Shown: positions 33,892 to 42,230 of the stretch, one piece after another
How positions within the stretch are numbered: position 1 is the first letter of the stretch
How the letters are laid out: the number at the start of each line of letters is the position of its first letter
Assembly: GCF_900101395.1 (NCBI RefSeq)
Contig: NZ_FMZO01000003.1
Span: forward strand, 310,001 to 374,000
Reading direction: 5' to 3'
Source of the DNA: Niabella drilacis
GTDB lineage: Bacteria; Bacteroidota; Bacteroidia; Chitinophagales; Chitinophagaceae
DNA length: 64,000 bases
The notes under the pieces: generated by a model
The model's input: the letters and a program-made list of their open reading frames with translations, nothing else
The model's database searches: none
What the model was told of the DNA's origin: nothing
Translations under genes and position numbers: made by a program

Positions 33892-35127
33892 TTGAATACA
33901 GCTTCCTTTATTGCTCACCGGATCGCCTTTAATAGACAGCGCTCTTTTTCAAGGTTCATTATCAGGCTTTCTGTTGTGGCTACAGCCATCAGTGTGGCGG
34001 TAATGATCATTACACTGGCTTTTGCCAATGGCTTCCAGCAAAAGGTGAGCGAAAAGGTATTTAGCTTCTGGGGACATATCCGTATCCAGGAAATGGCGCC
34101 TTATCAGTATGTGGTATCTGAGGAGGTCCCCATTACCGCCAATCCGGCACTGGTAGCACAGATAAAAAAGAACCCGGAGGTAACAACCGTACAACCCTTT
34201 GCCACCCGCTATGCGATCGTGAAAACAAAGGACGATCTTGAGGGGGTACTGGTAAAGGGGGTAGACAGTACCTATAATTTTTCCAACCTGCAATCCTTTA
34301 TGCAGCGCGGGCGCGCCCCCCGGTTTAATGATTCAACCTATAGCCGGGAGATCATGATCTCGGAATATACCGCCGGCCAGATGAAACTGGATACCGGCAG
34401 CCGGGTGCTGATCTATTTTATACGCCCGGATAATTCCTTACGTCCGGATCGTCTCACCATAACGGGTATTTACAAAACGGGTATCGAGGAGTATGATAAA
34501 ACCTTTGCCATCGGCGATATCAAACTCATACGCCGGCTGAATGACTGGGAGCCGGACCAGATCGGGGGCTATGAGCTTTTTTTGAAGAACTATAAACATA
34601 TTGGCGCGGTCTCTGATCAGTTAACCGCCTTGCCGCAAATGCCGGAAGAATGGGACGCTCAGGATATCAAAAACTTTGCCCCTAATATTTTTGACTGGCT
34701 CAATATGCAGGATGTAACGCGGAACCTGCTGATCGTGATCATGATCATTGTGGCCGTCATCAACCTGATCACCTGCCTGATCATCCTGGTGCTGGAGCGG
34801 ATGCGTATGATTGGCGTGCTAAAAGCGGTGGGTGCTACGGACTGGACTGTTCAGAAGATCTTCCTGCGTCACAGTTTACTGATCACCGTCACCGGCATTG
34901 TGGCCGGCACAGCCGGCGCACTGGGCTTGCTGTACCTGCAGGTAAAGACGGGTTTTATCAAGCTGGATGAAAGCGCTTATTATCTTAGCCAGGCAGCGGT
35001 TAAAATTTCCTCATGGGAGGTTCTGGCCATTTGCGCAGGCACTTTCCTTGTATGTTTGCTGGTACTGATGATCCCCACCTATATTGTGAAAAAAGTACAG
35101 GTGGTAAAAGCCATTCATTTCCGGTAG
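33892..35127 (+). CDS. LolC/LolE-type ABC transporter permease (FtsX family)
   Basis: Inner-membrane subunit thought to extract lipoproteins from the inner membrane (LolCDE). The 411-residue protein has the family layout: TM1 about 22-46 (FIIRLSVVATAISVAVMIIT), a large periplasmic domain (about 50-270), then three TM helices (about 275-300, 325-345, 375-400) with the FtsX core ERMRMIGVLKAVGATDWTVQ between the second and third. It starts at TTG (33892) because no ATG/GTG lies near and the family N-terminus NTASFIAHRIAFNRQRSFSR begins there. The cognate ATPase is not adjacent. Confidence 0.88.
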   Translation: MNTASFIAHRIAFNRQRSFSRFIIRLSVVATAISVAVMIITLAFANGFQQKVSEKVFSFWGHIRIQEMAPYQYVVSEEVPITANPALVAQIKKNPEVTTVQPFATRYAIVKTKDDLEGVLVKGVDSTYNFSNLQSFMQRGRAPRFNDSTYSREIMISEYTAGQMKLDTGSRVLIYFIRPDNSLRPDRLTITGIYKTGIEEYDKTFAIGDIKLIRRLNDWEPDQIGGYELFLKNYKHIGAVSDQLTALPQMPEEWDAQDIKNFAPNIFDWLNMQDVTRNLLIVIMIIVAVINLITCLIILVLERMRMIGVLKAVGATDWTVQKIFLRHSLLITVTGIVAGTAGALGLLYLQVKTGFIKLDESAYYLSQAAVKISSWEVLAICAGTFLVCLLVLMIPTYIVKKVQVVKAIHFR

Positions 35128-35627
35128 AAGGATGTTTTAAGTTCCAGGTTTCAGGTCAGGTCCGTTTTTATACTTCATGAGCCGGGGGCCCGGTTTAGGG
35201 CAAAGCATCTCCCTTCTCCCTAACCACGGGCGGAGATAAGGGGTCCAGGTTTCAAGGTTAAATCGCGTTGAACGTGGTTGTACATTGTTGAATATTGTTT
35301 AAAGGGCATAGACAACTCCTATGTTTGTTTAAAGTTTCACGTTACATCCGCGTGGGGCCCCTTCAGAGATCACAGGAGGGCTCCTGGTTCAACCTGGCGG
35401 AACATTGTTTAATAATAAGCCGGCATCAAAATTATTTCTTTTCTCGGTCAGTGAGGACACTGACCGTGGCGTGGGCCGTGGTTTGTGTCCTCACAAACCA
35501 CTAGTAATTACGCATTTTAATAAAATTGATTCCGGTTCATTATAAAGGGTGCTGATAACTGACGACTGATAACTGCCCCGAACTTTCGGAGGCTGATGAC
35601 TGATACCTGACAACTGATAGCTGATTA
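35128..35627. other. 500-nt intergenic region packed with repeats
   Basis: No gene. From left to right it contains words AAGTTCCAGGTTTCAGGTC (about 35140), AGGTTTCAAGGTTAAAT and TTGAACGTGG (about 35245-35275), copy 1 of the 132-bp twin-hairpin element (35412-35543), and a block of CTGATAACTGACGACTGATA-type words (about 35550-35625). It separates the permease gene from the convergent SpoU methyltransferase gene. Confidence 0.8.
35412..35543 (+). repeat. Twin-hairpin element, copy 1 (MITE/REPIN-like, 132 bp)
   Basis: Identical to 42371-42502 except for two substitutions. Ends are imperfect inverted repeats: ATAATAAGCCGG at the left and CCGGTTCATTAT at the right (10 of 12), with similarity continuing inward to about 26 bp. 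Inside are hairpin 1 (CGGTCAGT, loop GAGGAC, ACTGACCG) and hairpin 2 (GTGGTTTGTG, loop TCCT, CACAAACCAC). GTGAGGACAC of the first is the exact reverse complement of GTGTCCTCAC of the second. In this copy the base of hairpin 1 has a T-T mismatch. No transposase gene is in the window. Confidence 0.88.
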
Positions 35628-36365
35628 CTACTTCAGATACGATAACAAAATCCCCGTGGCCACCGCAGCATTCAATGATTCCGCAGCACCGATCCGCTCA
35701 ATAGTAATCTTATGGGTAAGACGGGCCGCCACATCGGGGCGGATCCCTTTTGATTCATTACCGATGACCAGGATCCCCCTTGCTGCGTCCTGTCGTTTTT
35801 GGAGGGGTGTTCCATTGAGCAGGGCTCCGTAAACCGGAATATTATTTTGATGCGCCAGCCAGCCGGGCAGATCTGTATACGTGACCGGTATGCGGAACAG
35901 GCTGCCCATGGTAGCCTGCACTACCTTACTGTTGTATACATCGGTACAGTCCCTGCTGCAGATGATCCCCGGCACCCCAAACCAGTCTGCAGTGCGGATA
36001 ATGGTACCCATATTTCCCGGGTCCTGTATCCCGTCAAGCATCAGTACCAGCGTGCCGGCATCATACCAACCGGTGTTTTCACTGTCTTTTTTTGCAATAA
36101 GTGCTACTGTTTCGTTTGGCGTTTTGAGCTGGGAGATCTTTTCCAGCTCGAATCCCTCAACCGGAATCATTTCCACCCCGGGATGCAATGGCTGCTGCCG
36201 GAGAACCCATTCTTCCAGTCCCCAGATTTTTTTAACAGTTATGCCCGGGGTATTGAGGGCCTCATCCACTATTTTTGGCCCCTCTGCCAGGTAGCAGCCT
36301 TCTGCATCCCTGAATTTTTTTTGGAACAAACTTTGAATATATTTGACTTCAGATTTACTAAGCAT
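35628..36365 (-). CDS. SpoU/TrmH-family RNA 2'-O-methyltransferase
   Basis: Methylates ribose of tRNA or rRNA with S-adenosylmethionine. The 245-residue protein has an N-terminal substrate-binding domain (about 1-90) and the trefoil-knot SPOUT domain with motif 1 DGIQDPGNMGTIIRTADWFG, motif 2 VIGNESKGI and motif 3 IERIGAAESLNAAVATGILL. This arrangement fits TrmH/RlmB-like enzymes; the exact target nucleotide is unknown. It is divergent from tamL, whose promoter lies inside the 5' end of this gene, so the two transcripts overlap at their 5' ends. Confidence 0.92.
   Translation of the reverse strand: MLSKSEVKYIQSLFQKKFRDAEGCYLAEGPKIVDEALNTPGITVKKIWGLEEWVLRQQPLHPGVEMIPVEGFELEKISQLKTPNETVALIAKKDSENTGWYDAGTLVLMLDGIQDPGNMGTIIRTADWFGVPGIICSRDCTDVYNSKVVQATMGSLFRIPVTYTDLPGWLAHQNNIPVYGALLNGTPLQKRQDAARGILVIGNESKGIRPDVAARLTHKITIERIGAAESLNAAVATGILLSYLK
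36315..36345 (+). promoter_or_regulatory. Probable promoter of tamL inside the SpoU gene
   Basis: TATATTTG at 36338-36345 is a perfect -7 box with T4 19 nt upstream (36315-36318). It is antisense within the first codons of the methyltransferase gene. The predicted start near 36351 excludes TTG codons at 36321 and 36333 as tamL starts. Confidence 0.5.
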
Positions 36366-36398
36366 TTTCGATCAATTAGAAATTTAAACCATACGGTC

Positions 36399-38750
36399 CT
36401 GATAAGAACATTCAAAAATACATTTCTTCCTTTAGCCACCGTTTTTACGATGCTATTTTTATCCTCCTGTAGCATTTTTACAGTGGTAAAAAAACACCCG
36501 GCAGGGGTCCCCTTTGTTTTTGAGACCCGCATAAAGGTAGAAGATGCGGTGAGTAAAGAAGAAAAAAGCAGGCTGGAAGCAGGGCTCAATGAGCAGTTGG
36601 ATGACAGCATCCGGTCGCGGAGGGTGGATAAAGTGTTGTGGGCTGTAATAAAAGACCCGCCAAAGCTGGATACGAGCCAGATCAGCAAGTCGATCCAGAG
36701 CATGCATTATTACCTGAATGCGCAGGGCTATTTCCAGGACTCCATCGGCTATCTTACCAGTGTAAAAAAGGTAGAAGACCAGCTGCGGGGGACCATTCAG
36801 TTTTATGTATGGCCCCGGCAGGCCACCAAAATAGATTCGCTTGCATATGTGCTCCAGAACGACAGCCTCCAAAAGGTAACGGATGAAAATCTTGAGAATG
36901 CGTTTGTCAAAAAAGGAGCCCTTTTCGCTCAGGCGCCCATATCGGCCGAAATGGACCGGCTGGTAGAGCTGTATCGCAACAACGGGTACCTCCGGTTTTC
37001 ACGGGGATTGCTGTTTGGCCTCTGGGATACCCTGGATGTTTCGCTGCTGGAGCCTACGCTGGACCCCCTGGAGCAGGCAGCGCAGCTGGAACGCCTGAAG
37101 AACAGGCGGTTGAACCCGACCGCGGATCTTGAGATCCGCACAAGACCCATCGAGGACAGCGCTGCCATCCGCAAATATTATGTAGGCAATTTTGTGGTAT
37201 ATCCTAACAGCAGCGATACTTCGGGCAGCAACCGCAAAGAGACCCTGCTCAATAATATTACGGTGGTCCAGACCCGGAATACTTTTAAGCCCAAGATATT
37301 TCCCCAGAATATCTATCTGAAAAAAGGAGATCCTTATGATCAGCGCCGCTATATCCGTACCCTCAACCGGTTTAACAATATCGGCTCATGGCGTATGGTA
37401 GATATCGCGCAGCTGCCGCGGGATAACCAGGATACCGTGGATTTTGCCATTCGCCTGCTGCCTGCCAAAAAGTATAACTTTACCACCAATGTAGAAGGCA
37501 GCTTTAGCCAGAGCGTGCTTTCAGGGAATTTTGTCGGATTGGGCTTCAGCCTGGGGTTGCAGAACCGGAATTTTGCCAGGGCTGCTAACCTCATGAGCAC
37601 AAATGTGAATTACCTGATAGAGCTGGGGCAGCTAACAGCGGGAGATATTATTCAGACACAGCAGTTCAGCGCCACCAATACTATCTCCTATCCCCGGTTC
37701 ATTTTTCCGGGGATGCAGGGATTTAAAAATAATTTTCGCGGGAATTTCCGGTCCCTGTTTACCCTGAGCGCAGCCAGTACAGAACGGCGTTATCTTTTTA
37801 ATCTTACCTCCCTCAGCAGTGCCTGGGGTTATGAGTTTGGCTGGCGGGGCAGGGATTACAGCAGTAACAACCGCACGTTTAACCTTTCGATTAAGATCCC
37901 CAATATTGAGTATTCGTACCTGATCCGGCGGGATAGCCTGGACCGGATGATCGCAAGGAACCCCTCGATAAAGAATTTGTTCTCCGATGGGCTGATCACC
38001 TCGTCGATCATGAAGTTCATCATGCCCTGGGGCAATATCGCCGGCCACAGCACCAACGTGATCCGGGCAAATTTTGAAGAGTCGGGCCTGCTGACCGGTA
38101 TGATCCGCAACAGTTTCCTGGATCAGCATCTGTACCGCTTTGTAAAACTGGATGTGGAATATGCAAAACTGTATCAATGGGCAAAAACGGCATTGGTGCT
38201 GCGGGGGTTTGCAGGGGCCGGTTATGAGCTGGAATCAACGGCGAACCCGGAAAAGAGAGCCCAGATGCCCTTCTTTAAACAATATTACAGCGGCGGCCCC
38301 AACAGTATGCGGGCCTGGCAGCTGCGCCGGCTTGGGCCTGGTTCTACCATTAAAAGCTTTGAAGGGGAGTACAGTTTCCCGGACCGTTTTGGGGATATGC
38401 AGCTCGAGGCCAATATCGAATACCGGATGCCGCTTTTTAAAATGGGGGGGATTCCTATTAATGGCGCGGTATTTACGGATATCGGAAATGTCTGGCTGCT
38501 CAAGAAGGATGCCGGGTTGCCGGATGAGATCTTTAAGCTGGGCCGGCTGGGAACGGACCTTGCCGTGGGGTCCGGCGCCGGCGTTCGGGTGGATCTTGGG
38601 TTCTTCGTGATCCGGCTGGATTATGCATATAAGGTAAAAGATCCGAGTCCTGCCCCGGAAAGTCTTTCTTACCGGAACAGGTTTTTCGCCTACCCGTTTA
38701 TTAAGGGAAGCCAGCTGCAGATCGGCATCGGGTACCCGTTTATTTTTTAG
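36399..38750 (+). CDS. tamL: TamL, outer-membrane BamA/TamA-type lipoprotein
   Basis: Outer-membrane beta-barrel of the Omp85 superfamily; in Bacteroidetes the lipidated TamL replaces TamA and works with TamB in envelope assembly. The protein ends with a 16-strand-type barrel including FFKQYYSGGPNSMRAWQLRR, TIKSFEGEYSFPDRFGDMQL and the terminal aromatic LQIGIGYPFIF. POTRA-like repeats occupy about 30-380. A lipoprotein signal LPLATVFTMLFLSSC is present, but no ATG, GTG or TTG sits suitably before it: the ATG at 36450 leaves only six residues before the Cys. CTG at 36399 or ATT at 36375 would give a proper signal peptide. I use CTG; the start is uncertain. Confidence 0.85.
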   Translation: MIRTFKNTFLPLATVFTMLFLSSCSIFTVVKKHPAGVPFVFETRIKVEDAVSKEEKSRLEAGLNEQLDDSIRSRRVDKVLWAVIKDPPKLDTSQISKSIQSMHYYLNAQGYFQDSIGYLTSVKKVEDQLRGTIQFYVWPRQATKIDSLAYVLQNDSLQKVTDENLENAFVKKGALFAQAPISAEMDRLVELYRNNGYLRFSRGLLFGLWDTLDVSLLEPTLDPLEQAAQLERLKNRRLNPTADLEIRTRPIEDSAAIRKYYVGNFVVYPNSSDTSGSNRKETLLNNITVVQTRNTFKPKIFPQNIYLKKGDPYDQRRYIRTLNRFNNIGSWRMVDIAQLPRDNQDTVDFAIRLLPAKKYNFTTNVEGSFSQSVLSGNFVGLGFSLGLQNRNFARAANLMSTNVNYLIELGQLTAGDIIQTQQFSATNTISYPRFIFPGMQGFKNNFRGNFRSLFTLSAASTERRYLFNLTSLSSAWGYEFGWRGRDYSSNNRTFNLSIKIPNIEYSYLIRRDSLDRMIARNPSIKNLFSDGLITSSIMKFIMPWGNIAGHSTNVIRANFEESGLLTGMIRNSFLDQHLYRFVKLDVEYAKLYQWAKTALVLRGFAGAGYELESTANPEKRAQMPFFKQYYSGGPNSMRAWQLRRLGPGSTIKSFEGEYSFPDRFGDMQLEANIEYRMPLFKMGGIPINGAVFTDIGNVWLLKKDAGLPDEIFKLGRLGTDLAVGSGAGVRVDLGFFVIRLDYAYKVKDPSPAPESLSYRNRFFAYPFIKGSQLQIGIGYPFIF

Positions 38751-38871
38751 CTGTCAGCTGTCAGTCATCAGTTTTTAGCTATTGGTCTTCAGCCCCAGGC
38801 GCTCAGCATAACAATCGACAGAACGTGAAGGCATGCACAGGGATCCAACGTGGAACTTTAAACCTGGAATC
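38751..38871. repeat. Degenerate intergenic words between tamL and truB
   Basis: Contains CTGTCAGCTGTCAGTCATCA with TTTTTAGCTATTGGTCTTCA (CTGATAACTGAC family) and, about 60 nt later, AACGTGGAACTTTAAACCTG (AACTTGGAACTT family). No terminator stem stands out between these convergent genes. Confidence 0.6.
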
Positions 38872-39561
38872 CTATTCCCCCTTTATGGCAGCAGTAAAAT
38901 CTTCTATGGAGCGCGCGTCTTCCACCAAAAAATCGCCGATGCGGGTGCGGCGTAAGCTGCTGAGATAAGCGCCACAGCCCAGCGCCTGTCCAAAGTCATG
39001 GGCAAGGCTCCGGATATAGGTTCCCGTGGAGCAAACAACCCTGAAGGAGACCAGGGGCAGGTGGGTTGCATCTATTTCAAAGGAGGAGATCGTAACCGGC
39101 CGGGGATCCAGTTTTACATCGATACCTTTCCGGGCCAGCTCATATACCCGTTTGCCATCTTTTTTGATGGCCGAATGCGCCGGCGGAACCTGCAGGATGT
39201 CGCCCACAAATTTTTTTGTGGCGGCTTCCATATCAAAAATGGTAAGATGCTCATAAGGTTTAAAGTCTGCAGGCTCGCTTTCCAGGTCGTAGGTAGGTGT
39301 AACGGCCCCGATAGTGAAAGTGCCGGTATATTCTTTTTCCTTTGCCATATAGGCATTGATCTGCTTGGTAAACTTTCCGGTACAGATGATCAACAGACCG
39401 GTGGCCAGCGGATCCAGGGTGCCGGCATGCCCTACTTTTTTGATGCGGACCAGGTTGCGCACCTTTCGTACCGCATCAAAGGAGGTCCACTCAAGTGGTT
39501 TGTCGATCAGTAATACCGCTCCTTCAGCAAAGTCAATATTTTTTAAATCTTCCTTTTTCAT
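38872..39561 (-). CDS. truB: tRNA pseudouridine-55 synthase
   Basis: Makes pseudouridine 55 in the T-loop of tRNAs. The 229-residue protein has the family motifs: LLIDKPLEWTSFDAVRKVRN, KVGHAGTLDPLATGLLIICT (catalytic Asp about 50), YTGTFTIGAVTPTYDLES, QVPPAHSAIKKDGKRVYELA and STGTYIRSLAHDFGQALGCG. It lacks the C-terminal PUA domain found in longer TruB proteins, as do many of the roughly 230-residue Bacteroidetes homologues. Often next to undecaprenyl pyrophosphate phosphatase or ribF in other genomes; here it stands alone. Confidence 0.95.
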   Translation of the reverse strand: MKKEDLKNIDFAEGAVLLIDKPLEWTSFDAVRKVRNLVRIKKVGHAGTLDPLATGLLIICTGKFTKQINAYMAKEKEYTGTFTIGAVTPTYDLESEPADFKPYEHLTIFDMEAATKKFVGDILQVPPAHSAIKKDGKRVYELARKGIDVKLDPRPVTISSFEIDATHLPLVSFRVVCSTGTYIRSLAHDFGQALGCGAYLSSLRRTRIGDFLVEDARSIEDFTAAIKGE

Positions 39562-39791
39562 CTGCCGCGAAAATAATATGAATTTGAAATTTATGGCATA
39601 AGTTGTTTAAACTTTCCGGGTTGATAGCGTTTTCCCGCAGACCAGCGGGGATCAGGCGTTCCATAAATAATTTGGCAAAGATCTGCACAGGCCCGTGGTA
39701 ACAAAAACCCGGCCCCGGGCAGGTACAAACGGCGCCGATGCCCTATGCTGTAAAATCCCGGGGCTATTGATCCGGAGTGGGGTAAACCCGG

Positions 39792-40574
39792 TCAGAGATC
39801 GGAATAGGAAGTGGCCTTCAGGAAGCTGATATCAATACGGGAAACATTATCCTTATAAGCTTCCATAGCGTTTAATTTTTTCCAGGCAGGGTCGCTGCCA
39901 AAGTTCTTCCAGTTCTGGTTCCGGGCCTCCATACTTGCATGGGTGGTCATATACATCAGGTTGGGCATTCGTGATCCGGCCAGTACTTCGCCATAAAAAA
40001 CAGCGTTAAATCCCAGCTGCTTAAAAATACCGATCTCATCGCCGTCGTTAAACATGGCTACTTTGTTGCGAAACCGCTTTCCGGAACTGCTTTCGTAACT
40101 GCGCAATTCATATACCCGTTGTGCTTTATCGCCTTCCAGCCGGGGAACCTCCAGCAGGGGCGCTTTTGAAAACGACTTGAGCAGGATGGTTTCTATACGG
40201 TTGTAGATACCGGCCTTGTTGGGGCTGTTCTGTTCGTCTGCTGCCGCTTGCAGATAAGTACGGTCCTTTTGCAGCTGGTCGCTGAGTTGGGGCCATCGCT
40301 GCAGCTCGCGGAAGGGGATGATTACGTATATTTTTTTATCGGTTGCCGTATCGTTGGCCAGTGCTTTAAATACACCGATGCGCTGATACTTTAGCCGGTG
40401 CAATGCAGGCAGCAGTGCATTTTGCAGGTACCGGTCCAGCTGTTGTTCCTGCTCCGGGCTCGTATAATGAAAAACCTGCAGCTGGAAATATTCCCTTACT
40501 GTTTTGGAAGATTGTGCCGCAGGCCGGCCCGCGATCAGCAGGAGCAGAAAACTAAGGATAAACACCGGTTTCAT
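39792..40574 (-). CDS. Secreted NIPSNAP-family protein
   Basis: Exported protein of 260 residues. The ATG at 40574 gives the signal peptide MKPVFILSFLLLLIAGRPAA with cleavage near AAQ; 32 in-frame upstream codons are not used because they precede the signal. Two NIPSNAP dimeric alpha-beta barrel repeats follow: YFQLQVFHYTSPEQEQQLDR with IGVFKALANDTA, and VYELRSYESSSGKRFRNKVA with EIGIFKQLGFNAVFYGEVLA. The C-terminus contains LMYMTTHASMEARNQNWKNF. Molecular function in bacteria is unknown. It stands alone between truB and mnmE. Confidence 0.85.
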   Translation of the reverse strand: MKPVFILSFLLLLIAGRPAAQSSKTVREYFQLQVFHYTSPEQEQQLDRYLQNALLPALHRLKYQRIGVFKALANDTATDKKIYVIIPFRELQRWPQLSDQLQKDRTYLQAAADEQNSPNKAGIYNRIETILLKSFSKAPLLEVPRLEGDKAQRVYELRSYESSSGKRFRNKVAMFNDGDEIGIFKQLGFNAVFYGEVLAGSRMPNLMYMTTHASMEARNQNWKNFGSDPAWKKLNAMEAYKDNVSRIDISFLKATSYSDL

Positions 40575-40843
40575 TGGATGATATGCTATTATGTGGAGCG
40601 TAAAGTTAATGGATGTAACTGAAATAGAAGGAAGGCCGCTGCACAGGCGCAACATTTCAATGATCGGCAATGGGGATGATGCTGGTGGCCGCAGTATTGG
40701 GTGTTGCGGGCTATGGCTTGTTTTCTGTTTTATAGTCTCAGCATCGCTGCTTTGGATCTTGTGTTGCCGATGAGCCGGGATAACACGTACTATACAATAA
40801 ACAAAGCTGTTGGCCGTACTGTCTAAAGCTTGAGGGGGTTTTG

Positions 40844-40851
40844 TAAATTTG
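40844..40851 (+). promoter_or_regulatory. -7 promoter box of mnmE
   Basis: TAAATTTG matches TAnnTTTG and ends 5 nt before the ATG at 40857, so the mRNA should be leaderless (or have a 6-nt longer leader if the ATG at 40863 is used). No TTTG at the -33 distance. Confidence 0.5.
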
Positions 40852-40856
40852 CAGGC

Positions 40857-42230
40857 ATGAATATGCTTTCAGATTTACAGGATACAATAGCTGCCATAGC
40901 CACGCCGCCCGGCATAGGGGCTATAGGAGTGATCCGGCTAAGCGGGGCAGATGCCATTGCTATTGCAGATAAGATCTTTAAAGGCCGGAAATTATCCGGC
41001 CAGCCTACCCATACGGTGCATTTTGGACATATCTTGTCACCCGGCAACGGGGCGATCGTTGATGAGGTAGTGGTTACATTATTTCGCGGACCTAAAAGTT
41101 ATACCGGTGAGGATGTGGTAGAGATCAGCGGGCATGGTTCGCCTTTCATTCTGCAAAAGATCATGGAAGCTGCTACGGAAGCAGGTGCCCGGCCGGCAAA
41201 GGCCGGAGAATATACCCAGCGCGCTTTTTTAAACGGGAAAATGGACCTGGCCCAGGCAGAAGCGGTGGCTGACCTCATCGCGGCAGATAGCCAGGCTCAG
41301 CAACAGGCGGCCCTTCAGCAGTTGCGGGGCGGGTTTTCGGGTGATCTTGCCAGACTCCGCGACCAGCTGATCAACTTTGCGGCGTTGATAGAACTGGAGC
41401 TTGATTTCAGCGATGAGGATGTTGAATTTGCCGACCGGGAGCAATTCCGGGATCTCATCTCCCATCTCAAATCCCAAATCTCCGGTCTTTTAAACTCTTT
41501 CCGTCTTGGCAATGTGATTAAAAACGGGGTAAGCGTAGCCATTATCGGCAAACCCAACGCAGGAAAAAGCACCCTGCTCAATGTGTTATTGAATGAAGAG
41601 CGTGCTATTGTAAGCGAGATCGCCGGAACCACAAGAGATACGATTGAAGAAACACTCAATATTCAGGGTGTGCTGTTCCGTTTGATTGACACGGCAGGTA
41701 TCCGGCAACATACTACGGACCGGATCGAGAGCATCGGCATCGAGCGCAGCCGGCAGAATGCGGAAAAAGCAAGCCTGATCCTGCACCTGGTAGATGTAAC
41801 CGATCCGGATACTTCTGTGATCGAATGGCTGGAGCCGTTTGTGGATAAAACCATTACCGTATGGAACAAAACGGACCGGGAGGAAAGTCACTCATCAGCG
41901 ATCAGCGATCAGCGATCAGCAATTGCCATCAGTGCTAAAAAGAATATCGGCATAGAAGCGCTGAAGCACCGGATGTACGAGTTGGTGATCGGGGATACCA
42001 TTAAAACGGAAAACAGCATCGTAACCAATGCCCGGCATTACGATGCGCTGCTGAAAATGATGGATAGCCTCGAAGCCATTGATGCCGGTATGAGTGCCGG
42101 GTTAACCGGTGACCTGCTTTCTATTGACATACGTCGTGCGCTGCATTATCTCGGAGAGATCACAGGGCAGGTGGAAGTGGACCGGGATATATTGGGGACG
42201 ATATTCGGTAAATTCTGTATCGGGAAATAA
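40857..42230 (+). CDS. mnmE: tRNA modification GTPase MnmE
   Basis: With MnmG it adds the 5-carboxymethylaminomethyl group to wobble uridines. The 457-residue protein has the N-terminal formyl-THF-binding domain (about 1-120), the helical domain, the G domain with GKPNAGKS (G1, about 231), DTAG (G3, about 278), NKTD (G4, about 337) and ISAKKN (G5), and the C-terminal CIGK. Between G4 and G5 the sequence REESHSSAISDQRSAIA is coded by four tandem 7-bp units (TCAGCGA x3, TCAGCAA, 41895-41922) that match an intergenic word family of this genome. The 41460-41485 region (CATCTCAAATCCCAAATCTC) also resembles an intergenic word. Starts at 40857 or 40863. Confidence 0.95.
   Translation: MNMLSDLQDTIAAIATPPGIGAIGVIRLSGADAIAIADKIFKGRKLSGQPTHTVHFGHILSPGNGAIVDEVVVTLFRGPKSYTGEDVVEISGHGSPFILQKIMEAATEAGARPAKAGEYTQRAFLNGKMDLAQAEAVADLIAADSQAQQQAALQQLRGGFSGDLARLRDQLINFAALIELELDFSDEDVEFADREQFRDLISHLKSQISGLLNSFRLGNVIKNGVSVAIIGKPNAGKSTLLNVLLNEERAIVSEIAGTTRDTIEETLNIQGVLFRLIDTAGIRQHTTDRIESIGIERSRQNAEKASLILHLVDVTDPDTSVIEWLEPFVDKTITVWNKTDREESHSSAISDQRSAIAISAKKNIGIEALKHRMYELVIGDTIKTENSIVTNARHYDALLKMMDSLEAIDAGMSAGLTGDLLSIDIRRALHYLGEITGQVEVDRDILGTIFGKFCIGK
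41895..41922 (+). repeat. Four 7-bp tandem repeats inside mnmE
   Basis: TCAGCGA three times then TCAGCAA. The unit is not a multiple of three, so gain or loss of one copy would frameshift mnmE. The reverse complement words (CTGATCGCTG) occur in intergenic DNA at about 58397. Confidence 0.85.

Noticed and set aside
35799-36398. Long open frame continuing tamL upstream through the SpoU gene
   Set aside because: It is antisense to the well-conserved methyltransferase, and the lipoprotein signal of TamL begins only near 36400, so the upstream part is a shadow of the other strand.
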